Below are positions 10,579 to 19,797 of a stretch of 64,000 nt of DNA, one piece after another. Origin of the DNA: Epiperipatus broadwayi (taxonomy: Eukaryota > Onychophora > Udeonychophora > Euonychophora > Peripatidae). The number at the start of each line of letters is the position of its first letter. Position 1 is the stretch's first letter. The DNA is taken from positions 1,674,001 through 1,738,000 of the forward strand of contig JAQFVV010000037.1 in the NCBI GenBank assembly GCA_028023455.1. Direction: 5' to 3'. The notes under the pieces are model-generated. The model made no database searches and was not told the origin of the DNA. It saw nothing but the letters and a program-made list of their open reading frames with translations. The translations under genes were made by a program, and so were the position numbers.

Positions 10579-12552
10579 ATGATGGAGCCAGAAAAGGAAT
10601 TAACTATTGAGGGAATGGAAGTAGAGAAGCAAGGCCCTCCAGAGTGGTTGCAAGTTATAATTAGTCAGATGAATCAGAAATTTGATCATCAATCACAAGA
10701 GATGAAGGAAATGAATGAGGGCATGAACCAAATGAAACAAGAAATAAATCAGAAATTTGATAATAAATTTGATCAACAATCACAAGAGATGAAGGAAATG
10801 AATGAGGGCATGAACCAAATGAATCAGAAATTTGATCTACAATCTCAAAAATTTGATAATAAATTTGATCAACAATCACAAGAGATGAAGGAAATGAAAG
10901 AGGGCATGAACCAAATAAATCAGAAATTTGATGAACAATCTCAAAGGCTAGATAATAAACTAGAACAACAAGCTCAGGAAATGAAGCTAGATATAGGTCA
11001 ACAATCTAAAAAAATTGAGAATATTGAAATAGAATTAAAAAACAAATGGCAAGAGTTTGATGACAGATGTGACATAAGATATAAGGAACTTGCCGATAAA
11101 TTTACAACAAGTCAAGAAAGTTGGGAGAAAAGTTTTAGTGTTGTAAAGGAAGAGTTGGTAGCTGTACAAGAAGGATATCAGAAAATGATCAACAAAAATG
11201 AAAGCCTTAAAATAGCTCAGAATGATTTCAAAGAAAGTGTAAGCAGTGAGATTAATACTTTAAAATTAGAGGTAGCTGCTGTACAGAAACAGTTAAAAGT
11301 AGAATATAAAGATCTGGGAAAAAAGCAAGGTAAATCAGATCATGAGCTAAAGAAAGTACAGAAAGAGGTACAGAGTATAGGGGAGCAAATGACAGGGACC
11401 ACAAGAGAAGAAATAGAAAGTTTAAAACAAAGTGTAATAGAATTAGAAGTCAATAGCCAGAAGGATCAAGTTGACTTTAATGAAAAGCTGGAAAATCAGC
11501 AGAGAATGGTAGTGGAGGAAGTCAAAGAATACCTGCGTTGCCAGGAAAAAGACCTAAACCATCAATTATTGATAATGATGGAAGACAAACTCACAGAAAT
11601 AAAAGAAATGCAAGTTAAGGCAACCCCAAGTAGTGGGTCATGTAGAATACCACAAAGTTTAGGGCCCGAGATATACGAGAATAATCCTATAGGAATAGAA
11701 AATGGGCAGATAATAGAAAAGGGTCCCAGAAGGACAGAGGAAGAGGAAGATAGTTTAATAAATGAGGGAAGAAGTAGCAACATAGCTAAATATATACAAG
11801 TGAAAGTTTTTAGGGGTGAATATGGAGAAAATCCCATAGAATATTTGAATGGGCTCGATGAACTGTTTTCTTTGAGTCGACTAAATGACCGAGAAAAATT
11901 AGCAGTCGCGAGCAACCACCTTCATGCCTCAGCAAAAAGTTGGTGGCGTGCACTCTTTTATAGACCTGAAACATATGGGGACTTTAAGAGTATGCTACTT
12001 CAGACATTCTGGAGTGAAGAGAAACAGGATAGTCTTAAGTACAAAATTAGCCAGCAAAAATATACCCCGAGAGAAGGAACTTATACGCAGTTCTTCCATA
12101 GTCAGGCTGCTACTTTAAAAATGCTTACAGCATGTCCCTTATCTGAGCCCCAAATCATTAGGATAACCCGAAGGAACTTCCCAAAACAGGTAGAGCAGGC
12201 CCTAATAGCTGCTGATGTATACTCCCTAGAGAGAGTGGCAGATATGTTAGATGCCCTAGGAGCCACAGAAAATATGGCCGAAGGTTATCCTAGGAGGAAG
12301 GAGAACTATAATTATAAAGTCTCCAGTGTGAGAGTTGGAAACAATCAGCTAGGCAGACACTTTCCAACAAAACCTAGTAAACCACACATAGGTAGGCCTG
12401 GGAATAATTACCATCAGCAAATGCAAAGTAGACCCATGATTAATAGAAATAGAAGTCCAGTAGCCAGTTGCTCAGGAATTGGTAATAATGCTCCACATAA
12501 GGTGCAGCAAAAGTCTATAAAGATAATGACTAAGGCTAACCCAACAAACTAA
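10579..12552 (+). CDS. gag: Gag polyprotein of Element 1 with long N-terminal coiled coil
   Basis: 657 residues starting at tandem ATGs (10579 and 10582). Residues about 25-140 are near-tandem repeats built on NQKFD..QSQEMKEM.EGMNQ. Residues 140-350 continue as charged, heptad-like helix rich in E, K and Q with no aromatic core, i.e. a predicted coiled coil. Residues about 405-565 match the retrotransposon Gag capsid-like domain and align with the start of the Element 2 polyprotein (SWWRALFYRPETYGDFK against EWWETIKNKPKTFEEYQ). The tail (570-657) is basic, N/Q/R-rich and likely RNA-binding, with no CCHC zinc knuckle. Gag would assemble the particle in the cytoplasm. The protease frame follows in the -1 frame with only about 10 bases of overlap. 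The coiled coil is an addition relative to Element 2 and could mediate multimerisation. Confidence 0.88.
   Translation: MMEPEKELTIEGMEVEKQGPPEWLQVIISQMNQKFDHQSQEMKEMNEGMNQMKQEINQKFDNKFDQQSQEMKEMNEGMNQMNQKFDLQSQKFDNKFDQQSQEMKEMKEGMNQINQKFDEQSQRLDNKLEQQAQEMKLDIGQQSKKIENIEIELKNKWQEFDDRCDIRYKELADKFTTSQESWEKSFSVVKEELVAVQEGYQKMINKNESLKIAQNDFKESVSSEINTLKLEVAAVQKQLKVEYKDLGKKQGKSDHELKKVQKEVQSIGEQMTGTTREEIESLKQSVIELEVNSQKDQVDFNEKLENQQRMVVEEVKEYLRCQEKDLNHQLLIMMEDKLTEIKEMQVKATPSSGSCRIPQSLGPEIYENNPIGIENGQIIEKGPRRTEEEEDSLINEGRSSNIAKYIQVKVFRGEYGENPIEYLNGLDELFSLSRLNDREKLAVASNHLHASAKSWWRALFYRPETYGDFKSMLLQTFWSEEKQDSLKYKISQQKYTPREGTYTQFFHSQAATLKMLTACPLSEPQIIRITRRNFPKQVEQALIAADVYSLERVADMLDALGATENMAEGYPRRKENYNYKVSSVRVGNNQLGRHFPTKPSKPHIGRPGNNYHQQMQSRPMINRNRSPVASCSGIGNNAPHKVQQKSIKIMTKANPTN
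10672..10940 (+). repeat. Tandem repeats within the gag coiled-coil region
   Basis: Near-identical blocks reading cacaagagatgaaggaaatg, followed by a GA(G/A)GGCATGAACCAAAT unit, recur at about 10694, 10780 and 10876, with spacers built from AAATTTGATAATAAATTTGAT. The copies keep the reading frame and encode the repeated Q-S-Q-E-M-K-E-M peptide. Such units can expand or contract by slippage or unequal exchange, so copy number may differ between family members. Confidence 0.8.
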
Positions 12553-13136
12553 AACGGGCCTCGACGGAATGTTCCCTGCTGCGGGAGCCCATTGCTAACT
12601 TGGGGAACAAGGACAATATTTTAACAATAAATTTAGGTTGGGACACAGGTGATGATCTGGACAGTGAACCTTTGCCAGCATGTTATACTTTAGGTGGCTG
12701 TCCAGAGATCAAACTGGTCATTTTAGGAATAGAAACCAAGGCATTAGTGGACACAGGGAGCCAGGTGTCAATAATCTCTGAGGCACTGTATCATAAAATG
12801 CTAAGGGAGGATGAGGAAATTCCCAAATTTCCTATGAAGCAAACTGCTATTATATTAGCTAATGGCAAAAAGGCCAAGCTATTTACCCAGCAAGTATGGC
12901 TTACCCTACAAATAGGATCTCACTCATATGAACATGCCTTCTTGATCATGCAAGGCCTTATATATGAAGTTATATTAGGATCCGATTTTTTAAATAGGCA
13001 TGGGAGTGTGATCGATTTTTATAACAAGCACATAAGATGTCAGAGTGGAGATGAAGTCCTGGAAGGAGCCGATCTATACCATTTTATCAAGCCAGCATTG
13101 CTACAATCCAAGAGGCTTCCACTCAGCAGGATGTGA
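12540..13136 (+). CDS. pro: Aspartic protease frame of Element 1
   Basis: This frame is open from 12540 to the TGA at 13134-13136 and has no ATG near its start, so it must be reached from gag by a -1 shift in 12540-12549 or by another means. It encodes a retropepsin-like domain. The catalytic motif is LVDTGSQVSIIS, about 70 codons in. A LANGKKAKL strand follows, then VILGSDFLNRHG, the usual downstream retropepsin motif. The retropepsin works as a dimer and cuts Gag-Pol. Residues match Element 2 positions 190-290 closely. The end of the frame runs past the point where homology switches to the pol frame, near the T run at 13082-13085, so its last 15-17 codons are probably out-of-frame translation. 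Confidence 0.85.
   Translation, partial: PNKLKRASTECSLLREPIANLGNKDNILTINLGWDTGDDLDSEPLPACYTLGGCPEIKLVILGIETKALVDTGSQVSIISEALYHKMLREDEEIPKFPMKQTAIILANGKKAKLFTQQVWLTLQIGSHSYEHAFLIMQGLIYEVILGSDFLNRHGSVIDFYNKHIRCQSGDEVLEGADLYHFIKPALLQSKRLPLSRM
12553..12600 (+). promoter_or_regulatory. GC-rich structured segment at the gag/protease junction
   Basis: Immediately 3' of the gag TAA lies a GC-rich island in otherwise AT-rich sequence. TCCC-TGCTGC-GGGA can form a hairpin, and flanking GGGC and GCCC can close a larger stem. A structure just after a stop, where the next frame is -1, is where a frameshift or recoding stimulator would sit. No canonical X-XXY-YYZ slippery heptamer is present; the nearest candidate is the AAAC directly before TAA. 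This is an inference, not a demonstrated signal. Confidence 0.4.
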
Positions 13137-15844
13137 GACATAAATTAAAAGGAATTGAGAGTATAGACCCTGATTTGGGAGGGAAAATGTTTCACCTTCT
13201 TTGTAAGTTCATGGAAGTGTTTTCCAGAAAACCTGGCATTATTAAGGGGTATGTGCATCGGATCCGATTAATGAATTCGGAACCGTATCAATGTAAAATA
13301 TACCCCATCCCCTACCAATACAGGGCTGAAGTCAATGCCCAAGTTAGAAAAATGGTGGAATGGAATGTCATAAAAACACGACGCTCTTCATATAACAACC
13401 CTTTGGTTATTGTCCGAAAGAAGGATAGCACTGTCAGAGTATGCTTAGATGCAAGGTTTTTAAACCGATTAACCATCCCAGAAAGGGACGTCCCTCCCAC
13501 TATACAAGAGTTGCTAATCAGATTCAGAGGTAAAACTATTTTCAGTACCTTTGATCTGACTGCCAGTTATTGGCAAATCTATCTGCACCCAGAGGATCAA
13601 AAGTATACTGCATTTAGACATGAGGGTCATTCATATGTGTTTGAAAGGATGCCCTTTGGTCTGATAAATAGTAGCGCAGGCTTGATCCGATGCCTAGATA
13701 GAGTACTATCAGAGGAAGTTAAAAATGTCATCACAACATATGTTGATGATATAGTCATTGCCTCAAGCAATGCAGCAGAACATCTCCAACATCTAAATAC
13801 CTTTTTAACTGAATGTAAGGAGAAAAATATAAAAATTAATCTCGCCAAAAGTACTATTGCTGTACAAGAAATACCATTTCTAGGTCATCTGGTGGGAGTG
13901 GATGGAATAAAACCAAACCCTGATAAAATAAGTGCAATCTGGAACTTTCCACAGCCAGAAAATAAAAAGCAGCTAAGATCCTTCTTTGGTGTCTGCAATT
14001 TTTACCATCGCTTTTATAAAAATTTTGCTTATGACACCATTTATCTATCCCAATTACTAAGAAAGGACATTAGATGGAAATGGACAGAGCAACATTCCAC
14101 AGAAATGAACCTCATTAAAACTAAATTCCTTGAACAAATCATATTAGGATATCCTAACTTTGAAGCTACCTTTTATATACAAACTGATAGCAGTGGATAT
14201 GGGCTGGGGGTGATCTTATTCCAATTAGATCAAGATCACAGACCACAGGTACTTTGCTTTCTTAGTCGTCTTCTGAGAGGGCCTGAATTACATTATACTA
14301 CAACTGAAAAAGAAGCATTAGCAGTGGTTTGGGCCTTTCAGAAACTTAAGCAGTACCTGGTGGGATCCCACATTGTCGTAATAACGGATCACAGGAGCCT
14401 AGAGTTCCTGAATAGGAGCTATTTAAACAATGAAAGGCTGATCCGATGGAGCCTATTCCTGCAACAATTCAACTACCAAATTCAATATTGTAAAGGCAAA
14501 GAAAATGTGGTTGCAGATATTCTCAGTAGAAATCCTGTGAGAATCCAACCACAACATGTAAATCTAGACCAGGCATATATAGCAGCCATAACCCTTGTTG
14601 TTGATGATTCTGTGGAAAAAGAATTGAGTCAATTACCCCAGTTACAAAGCCAAGATCCTAAATTACAGCCAATAATGGCCTATTTGTCTAAAAAAATTAA
14701 AGGGGATGCAGTTAATAAAATGATAACAAATAAATCCATCATTAGATATTGTATAAAACAGGATTTATTGCATTACCAAACAGTTGAACATCAGGAGACT
14801 TCATGGAGAATATACATCCCCACAAGTATTAGGGGAAAATTAATCTATTATGTTCACTGCTTGTATGGGCATTATGGACCTAGAAAAGTGGAATATGTTA
14901 TTAAGAGACTATTCTACTGGCCCAATATGTATGCCTCAATACTACAACGTCTTAAGTATTGTGAAATTTGTTTAAAATCCAAGTATACTAGTCGCTCATA
15001 TGCGGGGATCTTGCAACCCATTATTCCTAATGAGCCTAATGATCTATTGGCTATAGATTTTTATGGGCCATTGCCACCGTATAGGAGATTTAAGTATATC
15101 TTGGTTACTTATGACGTCTTCTCGAAATTTGTTGCTGCATATCCTGTCTACAAAGCCAATGCACGAGGGGCAATTAAAAATTTAGAAAGTTCACAATTTA
15201 CCTTAGTGGGAAAACCAAGAACTATTCTAACAGACCATGCCACCTCTTTTCTCTCCAAGGAGTGGAACCGATGGTTACAGCACCAAGGGATTAAACATGT
15301 CCTAAGTTCCATTCGTAACCCCCAATCTAACCCCTGTGAAAGAGTCATGAGGGAGTTAGGGAGATTGCTAAGGGTTTACTTGGAGGGCCATCATAAGAGT
15401 TGGGTTAAACAATTAGGCAAAGTGGTTGGGTATATTAATATCACCCAAAATGAATCCACAAAATTTGCCCCAACTCACCTACATTATGGAAAGAGAGAAC
15501 CAAACCTTATAAAGACTCCACTGCCCAGCATAAAGGAGGAAGAAATCAGTAGAGAGACCCTAGTGGAAAGAGCAAGGAATAACTTGCAAGGAATGGCTAA
15601 GAAACGGATTGCTAAAGGTCCAAAGAAACCCACTCAGTTCAAAGTAGGCGATCATGTCCTTGTTAAAACTCCTCATGTTAGCGACCCGCAGAAGCATACA
15701 TTCAAAAAGTTTTATAATATATATGAAGGGCCATTCATGCTAAAGGAAAGAAAAGGGGAAAATGCATTTGTACTAGAATCGTCAGAAGGAGTAAAAGGCA
15801 CATATAATGTACGTAGCCTAAAACCAATGGCACTCATGACCTAA
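13055..15844 (+). CDS. pol: Pol of Element 1: reverse transcriptase, RNase H, integrase
   Basis: Open from 13055 (preceding TGA at 13052) to TAA at 15842-15844, about 930 codons. No ATG is used near its start; the first conventional-looking position, 13133, is a GTG, so expression needs fusion to the protease frame. Numbering from 13133: RT at about 35-280 with YVDD at 203-206 and the FLG(H) motif near 249; RNase H about 345-470 with TDSS (D352), E394 and DHRS (D419); integrase zinc finger H575-H580-C610-C613; integrase core D642, D701 and E736 (34 residues between the last two); C-terminal basic KVGDHVLVK segment at about 840. All catalytic residues are present. RT and RNase H copy the RNA genome; integrase inserts the cDNA. 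No chromodomain is evident. Confidence 0.92.
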   Translation, partial: SPGRSRSIPFYQASIATIQEASTQQDVRHKLKGIESIDPDLGGKMFHLLCKFMEVFSRKPGIIKGYVHRIRLMNSEPYQCKIYPIPYQYRAEVNAQVRKMVEWNVIKTRRSSYNNPLVIVRKKDSTVRVCLDARFLNRLTIPERDVPPTIQELLIRFRGKTIFSTFDLTASYWQIYLHPEDQKYTAFRHEGHSYVFERMPFGLINSSAGLIRCLDRVLSEEVKNVITTYVDDIVIASSNAAEHLQHLNTFLTECKEKNIKINLAKSTIAVQEIPFLGHLVGVDGIKPNPDKISAIWNFPQPENKKQLRSFFGVCNFYHRFYKNFAYDTIYLSQLLRKDIRWKWTEQHSTEMNLIKTKFLEQIILGYPNFEATFYIQTDSSGYGLGVILFQLDQDHRPQVLCFLSRLLRGPELHYTTTEKEALAVVWAFQKLKQYLVGSHIVVITDHRSLEFLNRSYLNNERLIRWSLFLQQFNYQIQYCKGKENVVADILSRNPVRIQPQHVNLDQAYIAAITLVVDDSVEKELSQLPQLQSQDPKLQPIMAYLSKKIKGDAVNKMITNKSIIRYCIKQDLLHYQTVEHQETSWRIYIPTSIRGKLIYYVHCLYGHYGPRKVEYVIKRLFYWPNMYASILQRLKYCEICLKSKYTSRSYAGILQPIIPNEPNDLLAIDFYGPLPPYRRFKYILVTYDVFSKFVAAYPVYKANARGAIKNLESSQFTLVGKPRTILTDHATSFLSKEWNRWLQHQGIKHVLSSIRNPQSNPCERVMRELGRLLRVYLEGHHKSWVKQLGKVVGYINITQNESTKFAPTHLHYGKREPNLIKTPLPSIKEEEISRETLVERARNNLQGMAKKRIAKGPKKPTQFKVGDHVLVKTPHVSDPQKHTFKKFYNIYEGPFMLKERKGENAFVLESSEGVKGTYNVRSLKPMALMT

Positions 15845-15883
15845 GCAATTTTTTTTTATATTCAAAAATTTTTTTTTTTGTTT

Positions 15884-15898
15884 GGGGGTGAGGCAAAA
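15884..15898 (+). promoter_or_regulatory. Polypurine tract of Element 1
   Basis: GGGGGTGAGGCAAAA lies directly before the TG start of the 3' LTR. It is purine-rich apart from one T and one C, and is preceded by T runs. This is the expected plus-strand primer location. It begins only about 40 bases after the pol stop, which leaves no room for an env gene. Confidence 0.75.
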
Positions 15899-18800
15899 TG
15901 TACATATACATACAGTATTCAATTATTTAAAAAAAAAAAAAATTTTTTTTATTCTTTTATACATACAGAGATTTATATGTATAAATCTATTATTATGAAT
16001 AAGCAGTTCTTTTTATGATTTATTATATAATATTTTATTAAATAATATGTGTTAAATTTATTTAACTTTCATTTTGTTAAAAGAGAGTAAATCAGAAAGG
16101 TGTAAAATAAAACTGTTAGATTAGGAGATAAAAATTGTACACGTGTGAAACAATGAATAGATCTGTACAAACACAAAGATGCTTTTACACTTATTTCTGA
16201 TTGCTATAGATGGCCAGCTTTGTTGTTATCTGTATCTTAAAATTATTTTACAAAAGAGGTGCTTTGATGTAGATGATAGCGATCAATTTTAAGTCAAACT
16301 TGTGAAGCTTTGATTTTTTTTTTAAGATAAAGATTTCCAGATGTTTTTTGCGATATAAACGATTAAAACAATTTTTTTAGGCAGTCAGTCTGAAATTTTT
16401 TAAAGAGGCAGTTAATCATAAATTTTTTTAAGAGTCAGTAATAAATTTCTTTAGAGAGATGATCAGTTAAATTATTATTATTATTTTGAGACTCAACTCA
16501 GTTGGTCCTTCCTTGTTATAATTCTTAAGCAGAAATGTAAGCTCGAATCTTTTTTTTTAAAAAAGAGAGTGAACGCTTTAATTCTTTTTTCTCACTCTTT
16601 GAAAGTTGAAAAAAAAAAGAGCAAATGAAATGTGCGTTTATATAAAGCAATTTTCAAGCAATATTAAAGAATAGGAGAGAAATGGAACAAGATTGAATTT
16701 ATTATAAGCTAGTAATAATTATAAAAATGATATTAACATATTTGGTTATGCATAAGACTATGCCTTTGCATTGCTAAACCATTTTTTTCTGCTTCCTGAT
16801 TAATACAGAAAGAGTCAAAATCGCTGATCTGTCTATGAAATCATGTATCCAGTAATAACCAACAAAATGATAGATTTTGAAGCCAACCACACAAGCTATA
16901 TGGAATGCTTTGTTCCTAGTTCCTGTCTTATTAAAAGCTCATTGCCTTTCAACCAATGGAGAAGGGGAAATAGGAGGAAAAGAAAATTTAAAACAGCTAT
17001 GTAGAACCAAGTTTGAAGCCATAAATCAAATTTTTGTTGATTTACCTCAATCATCTAAAGTGTCGACAGCAATTATTTTTTTAAAGAAGAGAGACAAGCA
17101 AATCCACCGGTACCTACTTATTCAAAGTACTTATAATAACTTTTTTTTTTAAATGGTAGAAGGAGGCCAATCAACAGTGAATAATAATGGAATTGAAGAA
17201 ACAAGAAAGTCAATTGATTCAGCATTATCTTAAAAGTATCTGCAATAACTTTTTTTTTTTTGTTGTTGGTGAGCAAAGAAAAGCAGTCTGAGAATTCAAA
17301 TTCAGGACATTAATAAGAAGTAAAAAGTAGACGGGTAAATATGAACTTTCTTTAACCGATTTTATTCTTTTACTTATTAAAAGTAAACCTTAATTTACTG
17401 GTCAAAGCAATTTTCTTTTTTTGATACAGAAACATTAAAGACTTGTTTATCTATAGTTATTTGCAATATCTCACAACATAGCACAAACATAGTTTAAATC
17501 TTTAAACTTAAATTTTTCATTATTTTTTTATTATATATTGTAATGTTGAAATGTTTTTTTTTTTAATTGTTCTTCAGTTGTTAATGATAATGAGCAACCT
17601 ATAGATATATGCATTTATAATGTTTTTTTTATTTTTATTTTATCTTGTTGCATATTAAAAATTAATATATGTATTTTATTTTCTTTCGCTATAAGGTTGC
17701 AAAAGAAAAAAGATATTTTTATATATGTAATTTTTGGGTATACATTTTAAACATATATGTTAACATTACCGAATGCGTGAATGTGTAACTGCTTACCCAA
17801 ACACATCAAAGAATAGGTTATATATGATTAGTTTAAAATGGTAAATTAAAAAGTAGGGCATTACATTTGAATGGAAATGAAATAACATATACAAGTTACA
17901 CCTGAAATTTATTTTATGATATGATAAGTAAGAAAAGTCTTAAATAAGCATTTATAGAATATGTATTTTTTTTTAATATTGATTTAAGTCAGCTTATTTT
18001 GAGATATCAAGAAAGATGACAAACCTATATATTAAGTTTATTTGCTTATACTTATATAAATTTTTATATTAATAAGCCATTTATTTAATTGTCGATTTGA
18101 CTTTAAAGAAGGAAAGAAAGAGTAGTAGTGTTAATAAAATATAATTATATATCTTAATTGGTTTCCGAGTAATTATTAAGAATATTGTGTTTTTTGTTTT
18201 TTTTTCTTAATTCTATCATTTTAATTCAGCATCATTGCTCGCAGTTATTAAGTATTACCATTTGTATATATTGAGCAATCACTTGCAAATATTAAGCGTC
18301 CGCAAAATAATAGGTAAACTAGAATGTTGATATTTGAGTATTTAAGGATTATGCTTGAGAATAACCAAATTTTGATAATTATAGTTCAACATAGAAAGCT
18401 AAAATTGTGTTGTGTCCATGAATTTAGATCATCCTCATCAAAGATGGATATCATGTTATTAGTTAAAAAAATGTTTCAAATAATACTATATAAAAGTTAT
18501 GATCGCCATCAATCATCATTAATAAATTATAGTCATTAAATTTAATGTTTAGCGTAATGAATATGTTTTAGTAAATAGGGGTTTATAGAAAATTGAATAT
18601 TATGCAAAGAGATTCATGATGATCAATCATCACCATTAGTATTATTAAATCCCAGTATGAAATAGGATAATTTTAATAGATGCCTATAAGTTTATAAAGA
18701 TGAATTTATTGTTGTGAGTTTATTGATAAGCCATGGCTGGTATCATCATCACTATTATAATCATTATTATGACATCACTATTATAATCATTATTGTGATA

Positions 18801-19706
18801 TCACTATTATTATCATTATTATGATATTATTATCATCATCATCATTATTACCTTTATTGTGATAAATAATTTATTTAAATGGCCATCAATATCAATAATG
18901 GTCTTCACATGCTTGTTTGGAAGCCATTAATAGGATTATACATGTCTGTTCATCAATATACGCTAATGAGCTAGCAATGTCTATAAGAATCTTTGATCTA
19001 TAGTATAAACTTTGGTAATATTGGGATCTTGTAATTTTATCAATATAGATAAAATGTAAGAATGTCATTTTTGTTCAATAGTCATCCAAGTCATGTGTAA
19101 TAAATATGTACTGAATGAGTTTGAACTCAAGTACACTATAAATAGATACTTATCTAGATTGAAAACAATCTAGTGGCGCTCATGGGAAAACACATGTACT
19201 TAGCTAAACTGAATAAAGAGTGATATCATCCCTTTCCAACTTCATAATATTAGTTTTATAAAATATATTTTTTTATAAGTTGTCATGAATAGCACCAGTG
19301 TGTGCATATGACCATGAATGGTCTTATATATTTGGAAAGAAGGATAGGAAGGATTCTTTGTTAGAAGAATCTAGTATTGGAGATAAGCATAAGGCACTCC
19401 AGGAATCTCACAGTGGGTACTTTTATTCAGTTGCTATGTTTAATATTATTTTTATTAGATGACAATGTCCAGTATGTTTTACTGTTTAAATGACTGCCCC
19501 AATATATAAATAAATACCAAGAATCTTTAATGCTGATATTTTCTTTGTCTATGCTATGATGAATTGAAATAGCTACAAATTATAATTACAAATACATATC
19601 TTTTATATTAATTTAATAATTACAAATACATATTTATATTAATAAGATAAATATTGTTACAAATGGCAATTGATAAAATTGTTAAAGATTGTTTATTTAA
19701 ATTGTT

Positions 19707-19709
<3 letters not shown>
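15899..19709 (+). repeat. 3' long terminal repeat of Element 1
   Basis: 3811 bases, starting TGTACATATA and ending ATTGTTACA, matching 5251-9070. I noted roughly 40 substitutions plus small indels by eye (for example tctatag/gctatag near 16203, a 3-base indel near 16754, and an altered 60-base 3' end near 19650-19700). It is followed directly by A and then (AT)n. The 71-codon frame at 18324-18539 is the copy of the one in the 5' LTR. Confidence 0.93.

Positions 19710-19710
<1 letters not shown>

Positions 19711-19794
<84 letters not shown>
19711..19794. repeat. (AT)n microsatellite, right half, after Element 1
   Basis: 84 bases of AT dinucleotides directly after the 3' LTR. With 5161-5250 it forms the split insertion target. 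Frames of I/Y repeats on either strand here are microsatellite artefacts. Confidence 0.9.

Positions 19795-19797
<3 letters not shown>

Larger units (their letters stand above)
5251..19709 (+). mobile_element. Element 1: 14.5 kb Ty3/Gypsy LTR retrotransposon with giant LTRs
   Basis: A complete LTR retrotransposon. In order it has: a 3820-base 5' LTR (5251-9070), a primer-binding site starting TGGCGC at 9073, a 1.5 kb leader with structured repeats, gag (10579-12552), a protease frame (12540-13136), an RT-RNase H-integrase frame (13055-15844), a purine-rich tract (15884-15898) and a 3811-base 3' LTR (15899-19709). RT before RNase H before integrase is the Ty3/Gypsy (Metaviridae-like) gene order. 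No env frame lies between pol and the purine tract. The LTRs differ at about 1% of positions by eye, so insertion was fairly recent. LTRs make up more than half of the element. It is inserted in an (AT)n tract. The clade within Ty3/Gypsy is not assigned. Coding is split into three frames, so competence is uncertain. Confidence 0.95.

Noticed and set aside
13133-13135. GTG as a start codon for pol of Element 1
   Set aside because: Eukaryotic retroelement Pol is made as a fusion; homology to Element 2 continues upstream of this codon in the same frame.
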